Assembly (NCBI RefSeq): GCF_033115175.1
Contig: NC_084835.1
Coordinates: 59,130,448-59,194,447, forward strand
Reading direction: 5' to 3'
Origin: Lepus europaeus
Lineage: Eukaryota > Chordata > Mammalia > Lagomorpha > Leporidae
Length of the DNA: 64,000 nucleotides
Below the pieces are notes generated by a model that was not told the DNA's origin, ran no database searches, and was given only the letters and a program-made list of their open reading frames with translations. Shown piece by piece: positions 22,111 through 33,495 of the stretch. The number at the start of each line of letters is the position of its first letter. Position 1 is the stretch's first letter. The translations under genes and the position numbers were made by a program.

Positions 22111-22413
22111 TGAGACAATTCAGGTCGATTCAGGATTAGGTTTAGTTTACTGTTCTGGTTGCATTCTCAAAAGTATCCCAGCTTGAATATTTACACAAGT
22201 CACCTTAAGAATTTGAGGGGAGGGCCCAGAGTGGAAGTGACAAAGATCTATTTTACCACTGTTATGTACATTTATTTTTATAATTATGTAAATGTTTTAT
22301 CTAATGAAAATGCAAAAGTAATCAAAAAGGAAATAATCCCTAAAAGTTGAAAATAAACAAATGAACCTAACTTTATATCAAGTTGGTCACACAAACACAC
22401 AGAAAATTATTCC

Positions 22414-22740
22414 AGGGCCTGGCTCTGTGACGTAGTAGGTTAAGCCTCCACCTGCGGCACCAGTTTGAGTCCCGGCTGCTCCACTTCTGATTCAACTCCT
22501 CGCTAATGGCCTAGGAAAGCAGCTGAGGATGGCTCAAGTACTTGGGCCCCTGAACCCACATGGGAGACCCAGAAGAAGCTGCTGGCTCCTGGCTTCGGAC
22601 CAGCCATTACAGCCATTTGGGGAGTGAATCAGTGGATGAAGATCTCTTTCTCTTTCTCCCTCCCTCCCTCTCTCTCTTTCTCTCTCCCCCTCTACCTGTA
22701 ACTCTATCTTTTGAATAAAATAAATAAATCTTTAAAAAAA
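22414..22740 (+). mobile_element. C-repeat SINE, older type
   Basis: Head GGGCCTGGCTCTGTGACGTA, short deletion before GTTTGAGTCCCGG, long CT-rich tract, tail AATAAATAAATCTTT. Confidence 0.92.
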
Positions 22741-22980
22741 GATGACTCCAACTGACCCTGGAACAACAGAGTATTATATCTTCAGTATATATTCCAAGAT
22801 TAGCAATCTTAACTTTTATTTAATAGTCCCACTAATATTACAAACAAAGCATACAAGGAATTAATATCATTATTAACTACTTAGAAATATAAAATCAAAA
22901 GTAGTAGAGACCCTGTAATCTTACATTTGAAACTGCAATATTAGTACAAACTCAAAATTTTCCCCTTTAGCAATTTACTA
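22741..22980. other. AT-rich intron 3 sequence
   Basis: No recognisable element. Confidence 0.4.
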
Positions 22981-24370
22981 GTTTCTGCCCACTGGAAAGC
23001 ACTAGAAGGAAAGACAATGTGGTAGTAACAAGTCCCTTCGACTTTAGAGACTGTGGTCTCTAAAGGGAACCAGTGTCCCTACAGAAACGGCCAATTCCAG
23101 ATGTAGGCAGCAAATGCAGGGACAGAGATGACAGAAACCACATCAAAAGGAGCTTACTGAAGGCCTGAAGAGGATCCTAACCAAGGATGGAATAATTTGA
23201 ACAAAAAGAATAATACCAGCAACCAATTGAAATATTAGATACATATTTTAAAAAGCCATGAGCTCATAATGTTATTAAAAAAAAAAAAGGACAGCTACTG
23301 AAAAGCAAACAAAATGTACTAAATTCTAATGGAATTTGCTAAGGCATATATATGGTCAAGTACTCTGAAAACAGACAAAGAATTATGTATTTGAATTTGT
23401 TTATTTATCCTTTATTTTAAGGTCAATAGGGGACACTAATGGATGAGGGGGCATTCTTCTACACAAAATAATTCCAACTAACATTGCAAAGAAATAACAA
23501 AAAAAAAACCTGTTACACAATTTATTATGAAATGACTGATTAGGTAACGGTCACTGATGACAAGTTGAAATTACCAGGCAAAAGGCTGACCAGGACCTTC
23601 ACCATGAAGGAATCAGACTTGCACCATCTAGGTCCACAGTCAATTTCAGCATCAATAAAGACAGGATGGCTAGATGTGTTTGCCTTTTATTATGTATACT
23701 GTACCACTGTATCCCACTTCTCCAAAACTCAGCCCGAATCTAATCATCTTTAGTTCTAATTTTTAGCCTATACGAAATAAAGAGGGCACCATAATTAACC
23801 AAATAACCACAGGAAGCAATCAGCCAAATGCAGAATGTGGAATGTCCTTTATTTTCCATCAGAAAACTGATGGTTTTCTGAAAACACCAGTAACTGACTG
23901 GTTTCTGCAAAGAGTCAACAGAATACTAAGAGATGGGGATGAAGGGGAGGAGAAACTGTTCTAGAATAAAAGCAACTTAAGAAACCTCACAGCCAAATAT
24001 AGGGAGTGGACTTTGTTTGACCTTGATTTGAATAAAAACAACTATACAAAAAATTTAGCCCATCAGTGAAGTCTGAGTATGAGCTGAGTATTAGATGACA
24101 TTAAAGGACTACTATTAATTATAATAGGTAAGGCAATGACATTGTGTTATGTAAGAAAAGTCTCTTTTTTGGGGATATATAACTAAGATACATTTGGGGT
24201 GGAGTGAAATTATTTACCTTATAAAACCCCAGCAAATCAAAAAGGTTTGAGGCAGGTAGACAGATGTACAGAAAGACAGACAAAGGGAGGATACTAATGC
24301 TAGTTCAAATGGGGTAACAAGTAAACAGTAGTTCACTATATTTTTTGTGTACATTTAGAAAAGCAAAGAT
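22981..24370 (+). mobile_element. Old L1M-type 3' region
   Basis: The second half (23940-24360), with GAGAAACTGTTCTAGAATAA, TTAGATGACATTAAAGGACT and TTCACTATATTTTTTGTGTA, matches old L1 3' UTRs in order. The first half (GGAACCAGTGTCCC... onward) probably belongs to the same element but is less certain. Confidence 0.55.
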
Positions 24371-24890
24371 GCACACACATAAAAGGGGTTGCAGGTGGAG
24401 ACCTAGGACTGAAAAACTACAGAATTTGAGGAATATGTTGGGCAGCAATGATAACAATGATCCATAGTGGCTACTCTGATCCTAAGGGAAAATCAGAAAA
24501 GAGAAACAAATCCTCTCACCCAAGGGAACTTGTGGAGAAAGCTTGCTGGACAAAGATGTGCCATTACCCATTGGAGGAGGCAGGAAAGGAAGGCTGGACT
24601 CTAATTTGGGTCCTCTCAGAGGCCTGCACCCACCCGTGCAAAGTATGGGGACAGTTTCAACTTAGAGCAGTCACAGGTTTGCAGAGGACATCAAGAGAGC
24701 CTAATTTGGAAGGGAGTTGCCTACCAGGAAGAAGACTGCTATAGAAACAGGATTAGAATTTCTATAAATTTTACCCTAGAAAGGAATATTTAAATTTTAT
24801 CTTAGGAAGTAAAAAGATTAACTGAAATTAAAGTGAAAGCTAATGTTACATTATGCACTCAACTCAAAGTTTAAAACTTAAAGGTAAATT

Positions 24891-24891
<1 letters not shown>

Positions 24892-24950
<59 letters not shown>
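24892..24950. repeat. Compound TA-CA-TA microsatellite
   Basis: About eleven TA units, then twelve CA units, then six TA units with no interruption. Probably highly polymorphic. Confidence 0.97.
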
Positions 24951-24951
<1 letters not shown>

Positions 24952-26688
24952 AAACCACAGAGACATGAATACATGTAACTGTTCTTCAATGGGGAAGCGG
25001 CAGAACACTTTCTCTGGAAGAAGAAGCTGAAAGACACTGTTACCATGGTGTGATGATGAAAACACGCATAACACGCAACACTCACAAACTCAGACACAGA
25101 CACACATGCACACACACATGATTTTACGAAATGCTAAAAGTGTATCTGTATACTTTGACATTGTGCTTAAATGCTTGTATATCAGGGCTTAATATAGGTA
25201 TTTCTCTTTTTTACTTTCATTGTACATATTAAAAGAATTTCATTTAATACTCTAAAATAACACACAGCTTCTTTTATTTCAGCTGATATAGTAAAAAATT
25301 ACAGCCGTTAGGAGTAAACTGCTCATCTTGGGAGAATAATGCAATAAGAATTCATTTATTTGACAGTGTCATGTAACATTTGAGTAACTTCTTTGTGTCA
25401 AACATTATATTAGCATTAAGAGAGTGGGGCAGCAGGTCCACAGCAGTTATATTAGGTATACTGTGTCATGTGTTACTACCAAGATAAATATAAGAGGACA
25501 GAAGGAAAGACTTCTGTTCCCTGCTCTCTCAGAATCCCCTAAGAAACAATAAGGTAAAACAAGAAACTGGAGCACTAAACCAGGCAGAATCTCCCTCTGG
25601 CCACCGTTCACTGTGGAACCTGGGGAGGCTCAGGGGCTGGAAGCACCAGGTATGGCAGAGGCAGGCCCATATTGCAGGTGGTTACACCTTCAGCCACAAC
25701 TGTGGGGGATGGGAAGGCTATTCTCCAGAGATATTAAACCCAAGAAGCCCTGCACTGGGAATGGCAGGAATTGCAGAGGGTAGAGCTGAGGCTGGAAAAC
25801 ACGAGGGGAGTGATGGAAGAAGGCTTGTGGCAGATTGTGTCCCAGCCCCTCGGGATCCCAGAATCTCTGTTGCCACACAGACCACCTCCCCCCCACTCCC
25901 ACTCCCATGCCAGGCAGACAGCTGGAAGATCCTGCTCTGACAAAGCTGTGCAGCCCCAAAGGGCAGAATCCTCAGACATGAAACAGCCCCCAGCGAAACA
26001 ACAGCTCCCATCCTCAGTAGTCTGACAGTGAGGCAGGCCGATTCCACGTCCCAGCCCCAGCCCTCCAGCCAGCTTTGGAGCACCTACATTTTACATGGAA
26101 TAGATGCCCAAGGGTCACCAGACATTTGAGAAAGCAGAAATAATATCAGGAGTAGAAGCAAAAGCCTCTACGACAATACTTTAATAATCCCAGAAAGGTA
26201 AGGAAAACTCCTTATTTATAAGACAAGAAAAGTTTGTTGCCCTAAAAAGGACAATCAGAAACAATCTTGGAAGTTAAAACAAGAAGTTAAAATTTTAAAA
26301 TTAAAACAAAAGTTAAAAGATAAGGAAATCTCTTAGGAAGTATACCAAAAGTACAAAAAGACAGGATAATTCACTGAATAAGTTAGTGCTTACATTCCTA
26401 CGTATTGAACTAGGATGTAACACTAGTTTGTACTAATTATTAAACACTGATTTAACTAGGAGTAGTGATAAAACTGTATTTGGAAGACAAGAGATAAGAG
26501 AGCTACATCCTCATCTATCATGACAGGGAATCAACCAGTAGTTTCTAGGATATTATTAAGGATAATGGCAGCAACACAACCTGAAGACTTGACAGAGGTG
26601 GACTCTCAGGCACAGGATCAAAGCACTGGACAGAAGTGAGATGGGATTGTGTCAGCACTGCGTGATTTCTTTTCTTTTCTTTTTTATT
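24951..26688. other. Long intron 3 stretch with few recognised elements
   Basis: AT-rich except for a GC-richer island at about 25540-26090, which has open frames on both strands but no recognisable protein. I see no SINE in about 1.7 kb, unusual for this window. Confidence 0.45.
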
Positions 26689-27034
26689 TTAAGATTCATT
26701 TATCTTTTGTTTTCTTAAAAGTATTTATTCATTTGAAAGGTGAGTTACAGAGAGAGACAGGGAGAAACAGAGAGAGGGAGAGGGATCTTCCGTCTACCCA
26801 AATGGCTGCAACAGCCAGGGCTGGGCGAGCCTAAAGCCAGGAGCCAGGAGCTTCTTTGGGGTCTCCCATGTGGGTGCAGGGGCCCAAGGACTTGGGCCAT
26901 CTTCTGCTGCTTTCCCAGGTGCATTAGCAGTGAGCTGGATTGGAAGTGGAGCAGCCAGGACTTGAACCAGTGCCCATATGGTATGTTGGCACTGCAGGTG
27001 GCAGCTTTACCTGCTACACCACAGCACTGGACCC
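26689..27034 (-). mobile_element. C-repeat SINE, older type with extended T/A tail
   Basis: Tail complement has two TTTAT-type blocks (26689-26745), suggesting tail growth. Body CCAAGGACTTGGGCCATCTT; head complement CTACACCACAGCACTGGACC. Confidence 0.9.
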
Positions 27035-27078
27035 TAAAGCATGCCACATATCTCACTTTGATAAAAATAGCAATGAAC

Positions 27079-27198
27079 GGGACCTGAATCGTTGTGCAGG
27101 TTAAACTGGTACCTGCAAGAGAGATGCAAAAATGGAGGATCTCTTCCCATACCCCCTCAGTAATTCTGCCTTTCAAATCAACAAATAAATCTTACTGA
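27079..27198 (+). mobile_element. C-repeat SINE reduced to head and tail
   Basis: The head GGGACCTGAATCGTTGTGCA jumps to GGATCTCTTCCCATACCCCC and the tail, losing about 200 bp. Target copies AAAATAGCAATGAACG (27063-27078) and AAAATAGCAGTGAATG (27199-27214). Confidence 0.88.
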
Positions 27199-27241
27199 AA
27201 AAATAGCAGTGAATGTATTAATGATCAATATGACAATATCC

Positions 27242-27925
27242 ATGGTTTTTTTTTTTTTTTTTTAGATTTATTTATTTGTTTCAAATGCAGAGCTACAGAG
27301 AGAGGAGGGAAAAAATGGAGAGATATCTTCCATCTGTTGGTTCATTCCCCAAATGGCCTCAATGGCCAGGGCTGGGCCAGGTTGAAGCCACGAACCTGGA
27401 CCTCCCATCTGGATCTCCCACATGGGTGACAAGGGCCCATGTACTTGGGCCATCTTCTTCTTCTTTTTTTTTTTTTTTTGACAGGCAGAGTGGACAGTGA
27501 GAGAGAGACAGAGAGAAAGGTCTTCCTTTTGCCATTGGTTCACCCTCCAATGGCCGCCGCGGTAGGCATGCTGTGGCTGGCACACCGCGCTGATCCGATG
27601 GCAGGAGCCAGGTGCTTCTCCTGGTCTCCCATGGGGTGCAGGGCCCAAGCACTTGGGCCATCCTCCACTGCACTCCCTGGCCACAGCAGAGAGCTGGCCT
27701 GGAAGAGGGGCAACAGGGACTAGAACCCGGTGTGCCGACGCCGCAAGGCGGAGGATTAGCCTAGTGAGCCGTGGCGCTGGCCATTGGGCCATCTTCTACT
27801 GCTTTCCTAGGCACATTAGCAGGTAGCTGGACTGGAAGTGGAGCAGCTGAGACTTGAACCAATGCTCACTTGGGATTCCAGTGTTGTAGACAGTGGCTTA
27901 ACCCACTGGGCCACAGAGCTGGCCC
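27242..27925 (-). mobile_element. C-repeat SINE, older type, split by a younger SINE
   Basis: Target copies CAATATCC at 27234-27241 and 27926-27933. Left half 27242-27458, right half from 27784, with the body interrupted at TTGGGCCATCTTCT. Confidence 0.92.
27459..27783 (-). mobile_element. Young-type C-repeat SINE nested in another SINE
   Basis: Full copy including the extra GCACACCGCGCTGATCCGA segment. Target copies TTGGGCCATCTTCT at 27445-27458 and 27784-27797 are perfect. Confidence 0.96.
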
Positions 27926-28083
27926 CAATATCCCTATTCTTAAGAATTTGATACGCTATTGAAAGAAACATGTAGAACAACAATTACAGCAGCATCCAAT
28001 CTAGGGCTTAAGTACTGGATCTCAGTCAAGTGAAGAAGGCTCTTGAGAAAAGGGGATGATTTGGGTTTAGAAGATGACAAAAG

Positions 28084-28418
28084 GAGCTGGTGTTGTGGCA
28101 CAGTGGGTTAAACTGCTGCCTGCAATACCGACATCCCATCTCAGAGCACTGATTTGAGTTCCAGCTGCTCCACTTCAAATCCAGCTCCCTGTTAAAGTGC
28201 CTAGGAAAACGGCAGAAGACTGCCCAAGGACTTGGGGCCCTGCCACCCACTTGGGAGATCCAGATGGAGTTATGTGCTCCTGGCTTTGGTCTGGCTCAGT
28301 CTGGGCATGCTACCATTTGGTGAGTAAACCAGTGGCTGGAAGAACTCTTTGATTCTTTGTCTCTCTCTTGTTTTCTATCACTCTGCCTTTCAAACAAATA
28401 AATATTTTCTTAAAAAAA
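28084..28418 (+). mobile_element. C-repeat SINE, older type
   Basis: GGAGCTGGTGTTGTGGCACA head, CAAACAAATAAATATTTTCTT tail, about 250 bp downstream (in gene sense) of exon 3. Confidence 0.9.
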
Positions 28419-28671
28419 TTCAACAGTATAAAAAATTTCAAAATAAAAAGTAAAAAATCCTGCCTTGTTCTCTTATTCCTCCTTCATAAGAGCAAGCACC
28501 CCAGAATTCCTTCCAGACCTTTTTCTATAAAAATACACACATGTGAATGCTATTCAGTGCAAGGAAATACAATTACTAATGTATTTTGTACACATATGTG
28601 TATCATCCTCTTACAAGTTTTCAAGTCTCTTGGTTGAAGGACTGTGTGAGAAGAACTTCACGTCAACTTAC

Positions 28672-28771
28672 CAACGCAGTCACAGCACTCATCCCAGAGG
28701 GCCCCGAGACACAGCATACACTCCTTACAGCAGGAACAATTCCCTTCGCCAGGCCGGCACTGGCAGAGCTC
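28672..28771 (-). CDS. TWSG1: TWSG1 coding exon 3 (BMP-binding cysteine-rich core)
   Basis: Encodes residues 42-74 plus the first base of codon 75. The translation starts [15 protein letters not shown] and continues with [13 protein letters not shown]. It contains ten cysteines (44, 46, 53, 55, 56, 59, 62, 70, 71, 73), a glycosylation sequon at Asn52 (NCS), and Trp67, the position I recall as essential for BMP binding in studies of Xenopus Tsg. The acceptor AG is complementary to 28773-28772 after a CTCTAG context, and the donor GTAAG lies at 28671-28667. The exon is only 100 bp. A SINE lies about 88 bp upstream of its acceptor. As I recall the human protein, this exon is unchanged. Confidence 0.97.
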
Positions 28772-28857
28772 CTAGAGACAATCGAGAGAATACAAAGTAC
28801 AATTGTTATTTTTAAATAATTTTTTACAATATTTGAATTTATAGTTACTTGATACAA

Positions 28858-29159
28858 TTTTTAAAAGTATTTATTTATTTGAGAGAGTACGTGAGTACAA
28901 GTACGAGCTCCCACCCACTGGTTCACTCCCCAAATACCCACAGTGGCCAGGGCTGGGCTGGGGCTGAGCCCAGGAGCCAAGAGCCAGGAACTCAATTTAG
29001 GTGACCTCCGGGGTAGCAGGAACTCAACTGTGCCGTCACTGCTGCCCCTCAAAGTCTGCATCAGCAGAAAGCTGCAATCAGGAGCCGGAGCCAGGAATTG
29101 AACACAGGTACTCCAACCTAGGCTGCAGGCATCTTAACCACCAGGCCAAATGCCACCCC
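28858..29159 (-). mobile_element. C-repeat SINE, old, just upstream of TWSG1 exon 3
   Basis: Tail complement TTTAAAAGTATTTATTTATT, body GGAGCCGGAGCCAGGAATTG and head side CACCAGGCCAAATGCCACCC. Its tail end is only about 88 bp from the exon 3 acceptor. Confidence 0.88.
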
Positions 29160-29445
29160 ATATTTTTATTCAACATCGTTAACTTTTTGTAAGAATATAA
29201 ATATTTATAGTATCAAGCAGATTTATTTTCTTTTGGATATATTTAGTGACTATATACTGGGATGCTTTTACTTTATTTTGAAACAAAGAAAACATTTTAC
29301 TTTATAAGCTATAACTTCAGCCTCATACCAACTCAACAAAATAATTCAGTACAATAACAGATCCTACTTTTCAGCAACTGGACTGACCGTCCAAATAATC
29401 TAAACCATAGTCAACTTGTATTGGGAGCTGTGGCTTCCTGATATG
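29160..29445. other. AT-rich intron 2 sequence
   Basis: Nothing recognised. Confidence 0.4.
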
Positions 29446-29455
29446 TAAAGTATGA

Positions 29456-29773
29456 TTTATTTATTTATTTATTAAAATATTTAATTTATTTATTTGAGAG
29501 GTACAGTTACAGACAGAGAAAGGTCTTCCATCCTCTGGTTCACTCCCCAAATGGCTGTAATAGTGGGAGCTGAGCCAATCCAAAGCCAGGAGCTTTTTCT
29601 GGGTCTCCCACATGCACGCAGGGGCCCAAGGACTTGGGCCATCCTCTACTGTTTTCCCAGGCCATAGCAGAGCTGGATCGGAAGAGGAGCAGCCGGGACA
29701 TGAACCAGACCCCATATGGGATGCCGGCACCACAGGTGGAGGCTTAGCCTGGTGCACCACACTGCCGGCCCCA
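29456..29773 (-). mobile_element. C-repeat SINE, older type
   Basis: Target copies TAAAGTATGA at 29446-29455 and 29774-29783. Long TTTA-repeat tail complement, head complement CACTGCCGGCCCC. Confidence 0.94.
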
Positions 29774-29829
29774 TAAAGTATGAATAAAAGCACCTTTTAA
29801 AAATACTATTTTTTGATCATGTGATGTAT

Positions 29830-30315
29830 GAAAACTTTGTGTGTGATGTGACAGATTAGAGGGCAGCAGTTACTCCTCTCCCTGTACCTCCTCTCTCTGC
29901 AGTGTGACTTTCCAGCTCTTTTCTTCAAGGGATAAGGTCTATTTCCAGACCCCTTGAATTTTAGGGATCATGAGATTCACTCGGATCAACAGAATTTGGT
30001 GGAAGTAACATCATGTCATTTCTGAGTCTAGGCCTCAAAAACCCTTGAGTGTGTCCACTCTTTCTCTATAACTTTGCCCGGTGCTTGTGAAGCCCAGTAT
30101 AAGCCCACGTTGACAAGTCAGTCCACTTGAAGGCAACCCAAATCAGCCAGCTTCTAACTAGCCAGCTGCTAATAGCACACATGGGAGTGAGGCCAGCTCT
30201 CAGCTAACCCAGGCCCAAAATGCCAACCCACAGAAATAAGGACTAAGTAAGTGGAGATATTTTAAATCACTGAATTTGGGGGTGAGTTGCTGGCAAAATC
30301 TAACTAGTATCACCT
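29830..30315 (+). mobile_element. MaLR (MLT1-like) LTR fossil
   Basis: GGTGGAAGTAACATCATGTC, TCTGAGTCTAGGCCTCAAAA, CAGCCAGCTTCTAACTAGCC and the closing ATTTTAAATCACTGAATTTG are the ordered landmarks of MLT1-type LTRs. Non-coding. Confidence 0.65.
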
Positions 30316-31300
30316 GCTCTGCGAATGGAGCTGAGGGCAATTCCTTCCGCACTGGCCCATCACCTCCATGCCCCAGCTGCCACTCCACAACCTGACCTAC
30401 ACGGATGCTCTACAACCACCAATGCTCACTGGGCTCTCCCTATTTAAGAGAAACTACGTAGAAAGAACATTAATATTTTATGACTTCATTGAAAGTAACT
30501 TGGCAAAGCTAATTTTACTCTGAGGCTTAGAAGGAACTGCACAGGTCCACCAGACCATTCTGCCATCTAACACTGGAACCTCTTCTATAATACCCCACAG
30601 CGGATGAGGAACTTAATAATCCCAATAACCTGTCCCAACCTTGTAGCCCTCTAGCAAGTGATTCCTTATGCTGAACTGAAGTATGATTCCCTGGGGCTGC
30701 TTTGTAAGACGCCCTTGCCCAATAACAATGTGTCTCCAACAAAGTCATTCTCAATTTTCACACTGGCTATACTAGACTCTTGGACAATCTCTCTACCATT
30801 CTTGGTTGCCAACCACCCTTGGTTCCCACAATCCTGGATTTTGGCAGGTATGACTTGAACTATATGACCTTTCTTCTCCCAGACTACAAATAATTGGAAC
30901 AAAGGCAGACTGTAGCTGATCAGTCATGTTTTCCCCCAGGATTTTGGAAGTGGGACACAAATGTCTTTTACTCTTGGTTAGGAACGTGCACTGTGGTGTG
31001 ATGGAAAGCTGGGATTGGAGAGGCCATGTTCGGCCACATAAGTAGTCACAAGGAGAAGAGCACTGAATAGAGGGAAAAGCCATTTTGCTTCCTTGCAATG
31101 ATTTAATTCTTGGTCCTAGTCCTTTGAGAGGTCTAGCTGTACTTCTTGTCAGAGATATTCTTACTAATTGGAATAAGCTTTAGTCCCTTTCAACAAAAAC
31201 ACTGCTTAAAACAAAAGAATGCCTTTTATTCCCATCTGCTCATTTTAGATCAGACACTCCCAATGATTTCTTCCATTGCTACCTATGACATGATGTTGCA
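30316..31300. other. Intron 2 stretch without recognisable elements
   Basis: About 1 kb of mixed sequence. Open frames at 30666-30902 and 30793-31098 show no family features. Confidence 0.45.
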
Positions 31301-31610
31301 TTTTATTTTATTTTTTAAATTAATTAATTTACTTGAGAGACAGAGAAAGCTCCCATCTGCTGGTTTCCTCCCCAAATGCCTTCAACAGCCAGGGCTGGCC
31401 CAGGCCAAAGTCAGAAGCCAGAAGGTAGGAACTTAATCCAGGTCTCCCACTTGGGTAACAGGAAACCGTCTCCTGGAGCCATCCATCACCTGCTGCCTCC
31501 CCGAGTGCACATCAGCAGAAAAGCTGGGACTGGAAGCGGAGCTGAGACTCGGACGTGGGAGGTGAGCATTTCAAGCAGCACCTTAACTGCTGGGCCAAAC
31601 GCCTGCCCCT
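31301..31610 (-). mobile_element. C-repeat SINE, old copy
   Basis: Tail complement TTTTAAATTAATTAATTTAC, head side AACTGCTGGGCCAAACGCCT. Short imperfect flanking repeats GATGTTGCA and GGTGTTCAT. Confidence 0.87.
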
Positions 31611-31910
31611 GGTGTTCATGTTATCATCCTTCAATTAGCTTTGTCATTATCTAAAACTGTGGTGATCTTAAATGGTCTCCTTCCTCTTCTTCCAGGGAAT
31701 AACGTAACTGGCAAGAAGCAGAGTAGAACTCTTACCATCTTGATTTTGGGCACTACTTTTTAATATTAAAGTAGCCTAAAATTAGTTTGTTTTTGGTAGT
31801 ACTTATCCTGTTTTCACATTATTCCAACAAACAATTTCAGTAAGAATTTAAAAATCTGAGACTTAATCAAACATTACTAATTTACTTGCTTTTAAAAATT
31901 AATTACTGTT

Positions 31911-32240
31911 GGGGCTTGTGTTGTGGTGTAGTGGGGTATAAAGCTGCTGTATGCAAAGCCAGCATCCCATATGGGCACCAGTTTGAGACCTGGCTGCTCT
32001 ACTTCTGATCCAGTTCCCTGCTAATGTGCCTAGGAAACCAGTGGAGGATGGCCCAAGTGCTTGGGCCCTTGCTACCCACATGGGAGACCTGGAAGAAGCT
32101 CCTAGCTCTTGGTTTCATCCTGGCCCAGCCCCAGCTATTGTGGCCATTTAGGGAGTGAACCAGTGGATGGAAGATCTCTCTGTCCCCACCTTTCTCTGCA
32201 GTTCTGCATTTCAAATAAATAAATAAATATTTTTAAAAAG
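31911..32240 (+). mobile_element. C-repeat SINE, older type
   Basis: GGGGCTTGTGTTGTGGTGTA head. Target copies TAATTACTGTT (31900-31910) and TAATCACTATT (32241-32251). Confidence 0.93.
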
Positions 32241-32251
32241 TAATCACTATT

Positions 32252-32799
32252 ATATAACACTGTTTCTCTAAGTTAATACTATATTTTTAAAATTTAAACA
32301 TCAAACATAAAATTTATACCTATTAAATACCTATTAAAACTGGAATCAGATTATTGCAGCAAAGATTTTAATTCCTTGTTTCTGTCATCTCCAGAAATCT
32401 CTTAGCTATTACATAGCACTTTCAGGAATCAATACTTGTGGTATTTTCTAACTGACTCAGTAGTTTGAGGTTAGTGCAAGTGACCTAATATATATGAACT
32501 ATGTTAGTGCTGTGGAATTCTAAACCCAAGCTACACTCTGGTGATACAGGCATTGGGCAAGCAGGAACTTACAGAGAAGTATGAATACTTCATCACAGAC
32601 TGCAATCCTGATTCAGACAAGCTCAAACTTACCTGGAAATCTAGAAAAGCAGAGTTGCCAAAGCTATATGTTGTGACTTGCTTCTTCATAAAACCTGTCT
32701 GTCTTGGGAGTCAGAGAACATTTTCATTTGCTGAATACAGTTTTTTTTTTTTTTTTAATCAGAGTTAGGGACACTGAGACTTTATTTTTTTTGTTTTAT
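32252..32799. other. Intron 2 stretch without recognisable elements
   Basis: Contains an open plus-strand frame at 32541-32768 with no recognisable domain and a T run. Nothing else identified. Confidence 0.45.
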
Positions 32800-32812
32800 A
32801 AAGATTGACACT

Positions 32813-33482
32813 GGGGCCAGAGCTGTGGTGTAGTGGGCTAAGCCTCCGCCTGTGGTGCCAGCATCCCATATGGGTACCAGTTGGAGTCTCAGCTGCTCTA
32901 CTTCCGATCCAGCTCCCTGCTAATGTGCCTGAGGAAGCAGCAGAGGATGGCCTGAGTGCTTGGGCCCCTTACCTGTGTGGGGAGACCTGGAAGAAGCTCC
33001 TGTTTCCTAGTTTTGGATGGGCCCAGCTCCAGCCATTGCAGCCATTTGGGGAGTGAACCAGCGGATGGAAGACCTTTCTCTCTGTTTCTCCCCCTCTGTG
33101 TCATAACTCTACCTCTCAAATGAATAAATAAAATCTTTTTTAAAAAAGTTTTATTGATTTGGAAGACAGAGTTACAGAGAGAGGTAGAGAAAGAGAGAGG
33201 GCGGTGTTCTATCTGCTAGCCCACTCCCCAAATGGCTGCAACAGCTGGAGTTGAGCCGATCTGAAGCCAGGAACCAGGAGCCTCCCCTGGATTCCCAATG
33301 TGGGTGCAGGGGCCCAAGCACTTGAGCAATTCTCTGCTGCCTTCCTAGGCATATTAGCAGGGAGCTGGATCAGAAATAGAGAGCTGGGACTCGAACAGGT
33401 GCCCATGTGGGATGCCTGCACTGCAGGCCAGGGACTTAACCTGCTGCTCTGAATGCTGGCTCCAATAAATAAAATCTTTAAA
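32813..33482 (+). mobile_element. C-repeat SINE, older type, tail invaded by another SINE
   Basis: Target copies AAAGATTGACACT (32800-32812) and AAAGATTGCCACT (33483-33495) bracket both elements. The body is 32813-33138. Confidence 0.95.
33139..33463 (-). mobile_element. C-repeat SINE nested in the tail of another SINE
   Basis: The duplicated target is the host SINE's own tail, AATAAATAAAATCTTT, at 33123-33138 and 33464-33479. Opposite orientation to its host. Confidence 0.95.
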
Positions 33483-33495
33483 AAAGATTGCCACT

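Noticed and set aside
25690..26083. GC-rich open frames of 81-121 codons on both strands
   Set aside because: Frames overlap on both strands and carry no motif; I kept the region only as an unexplained GC-rich block.
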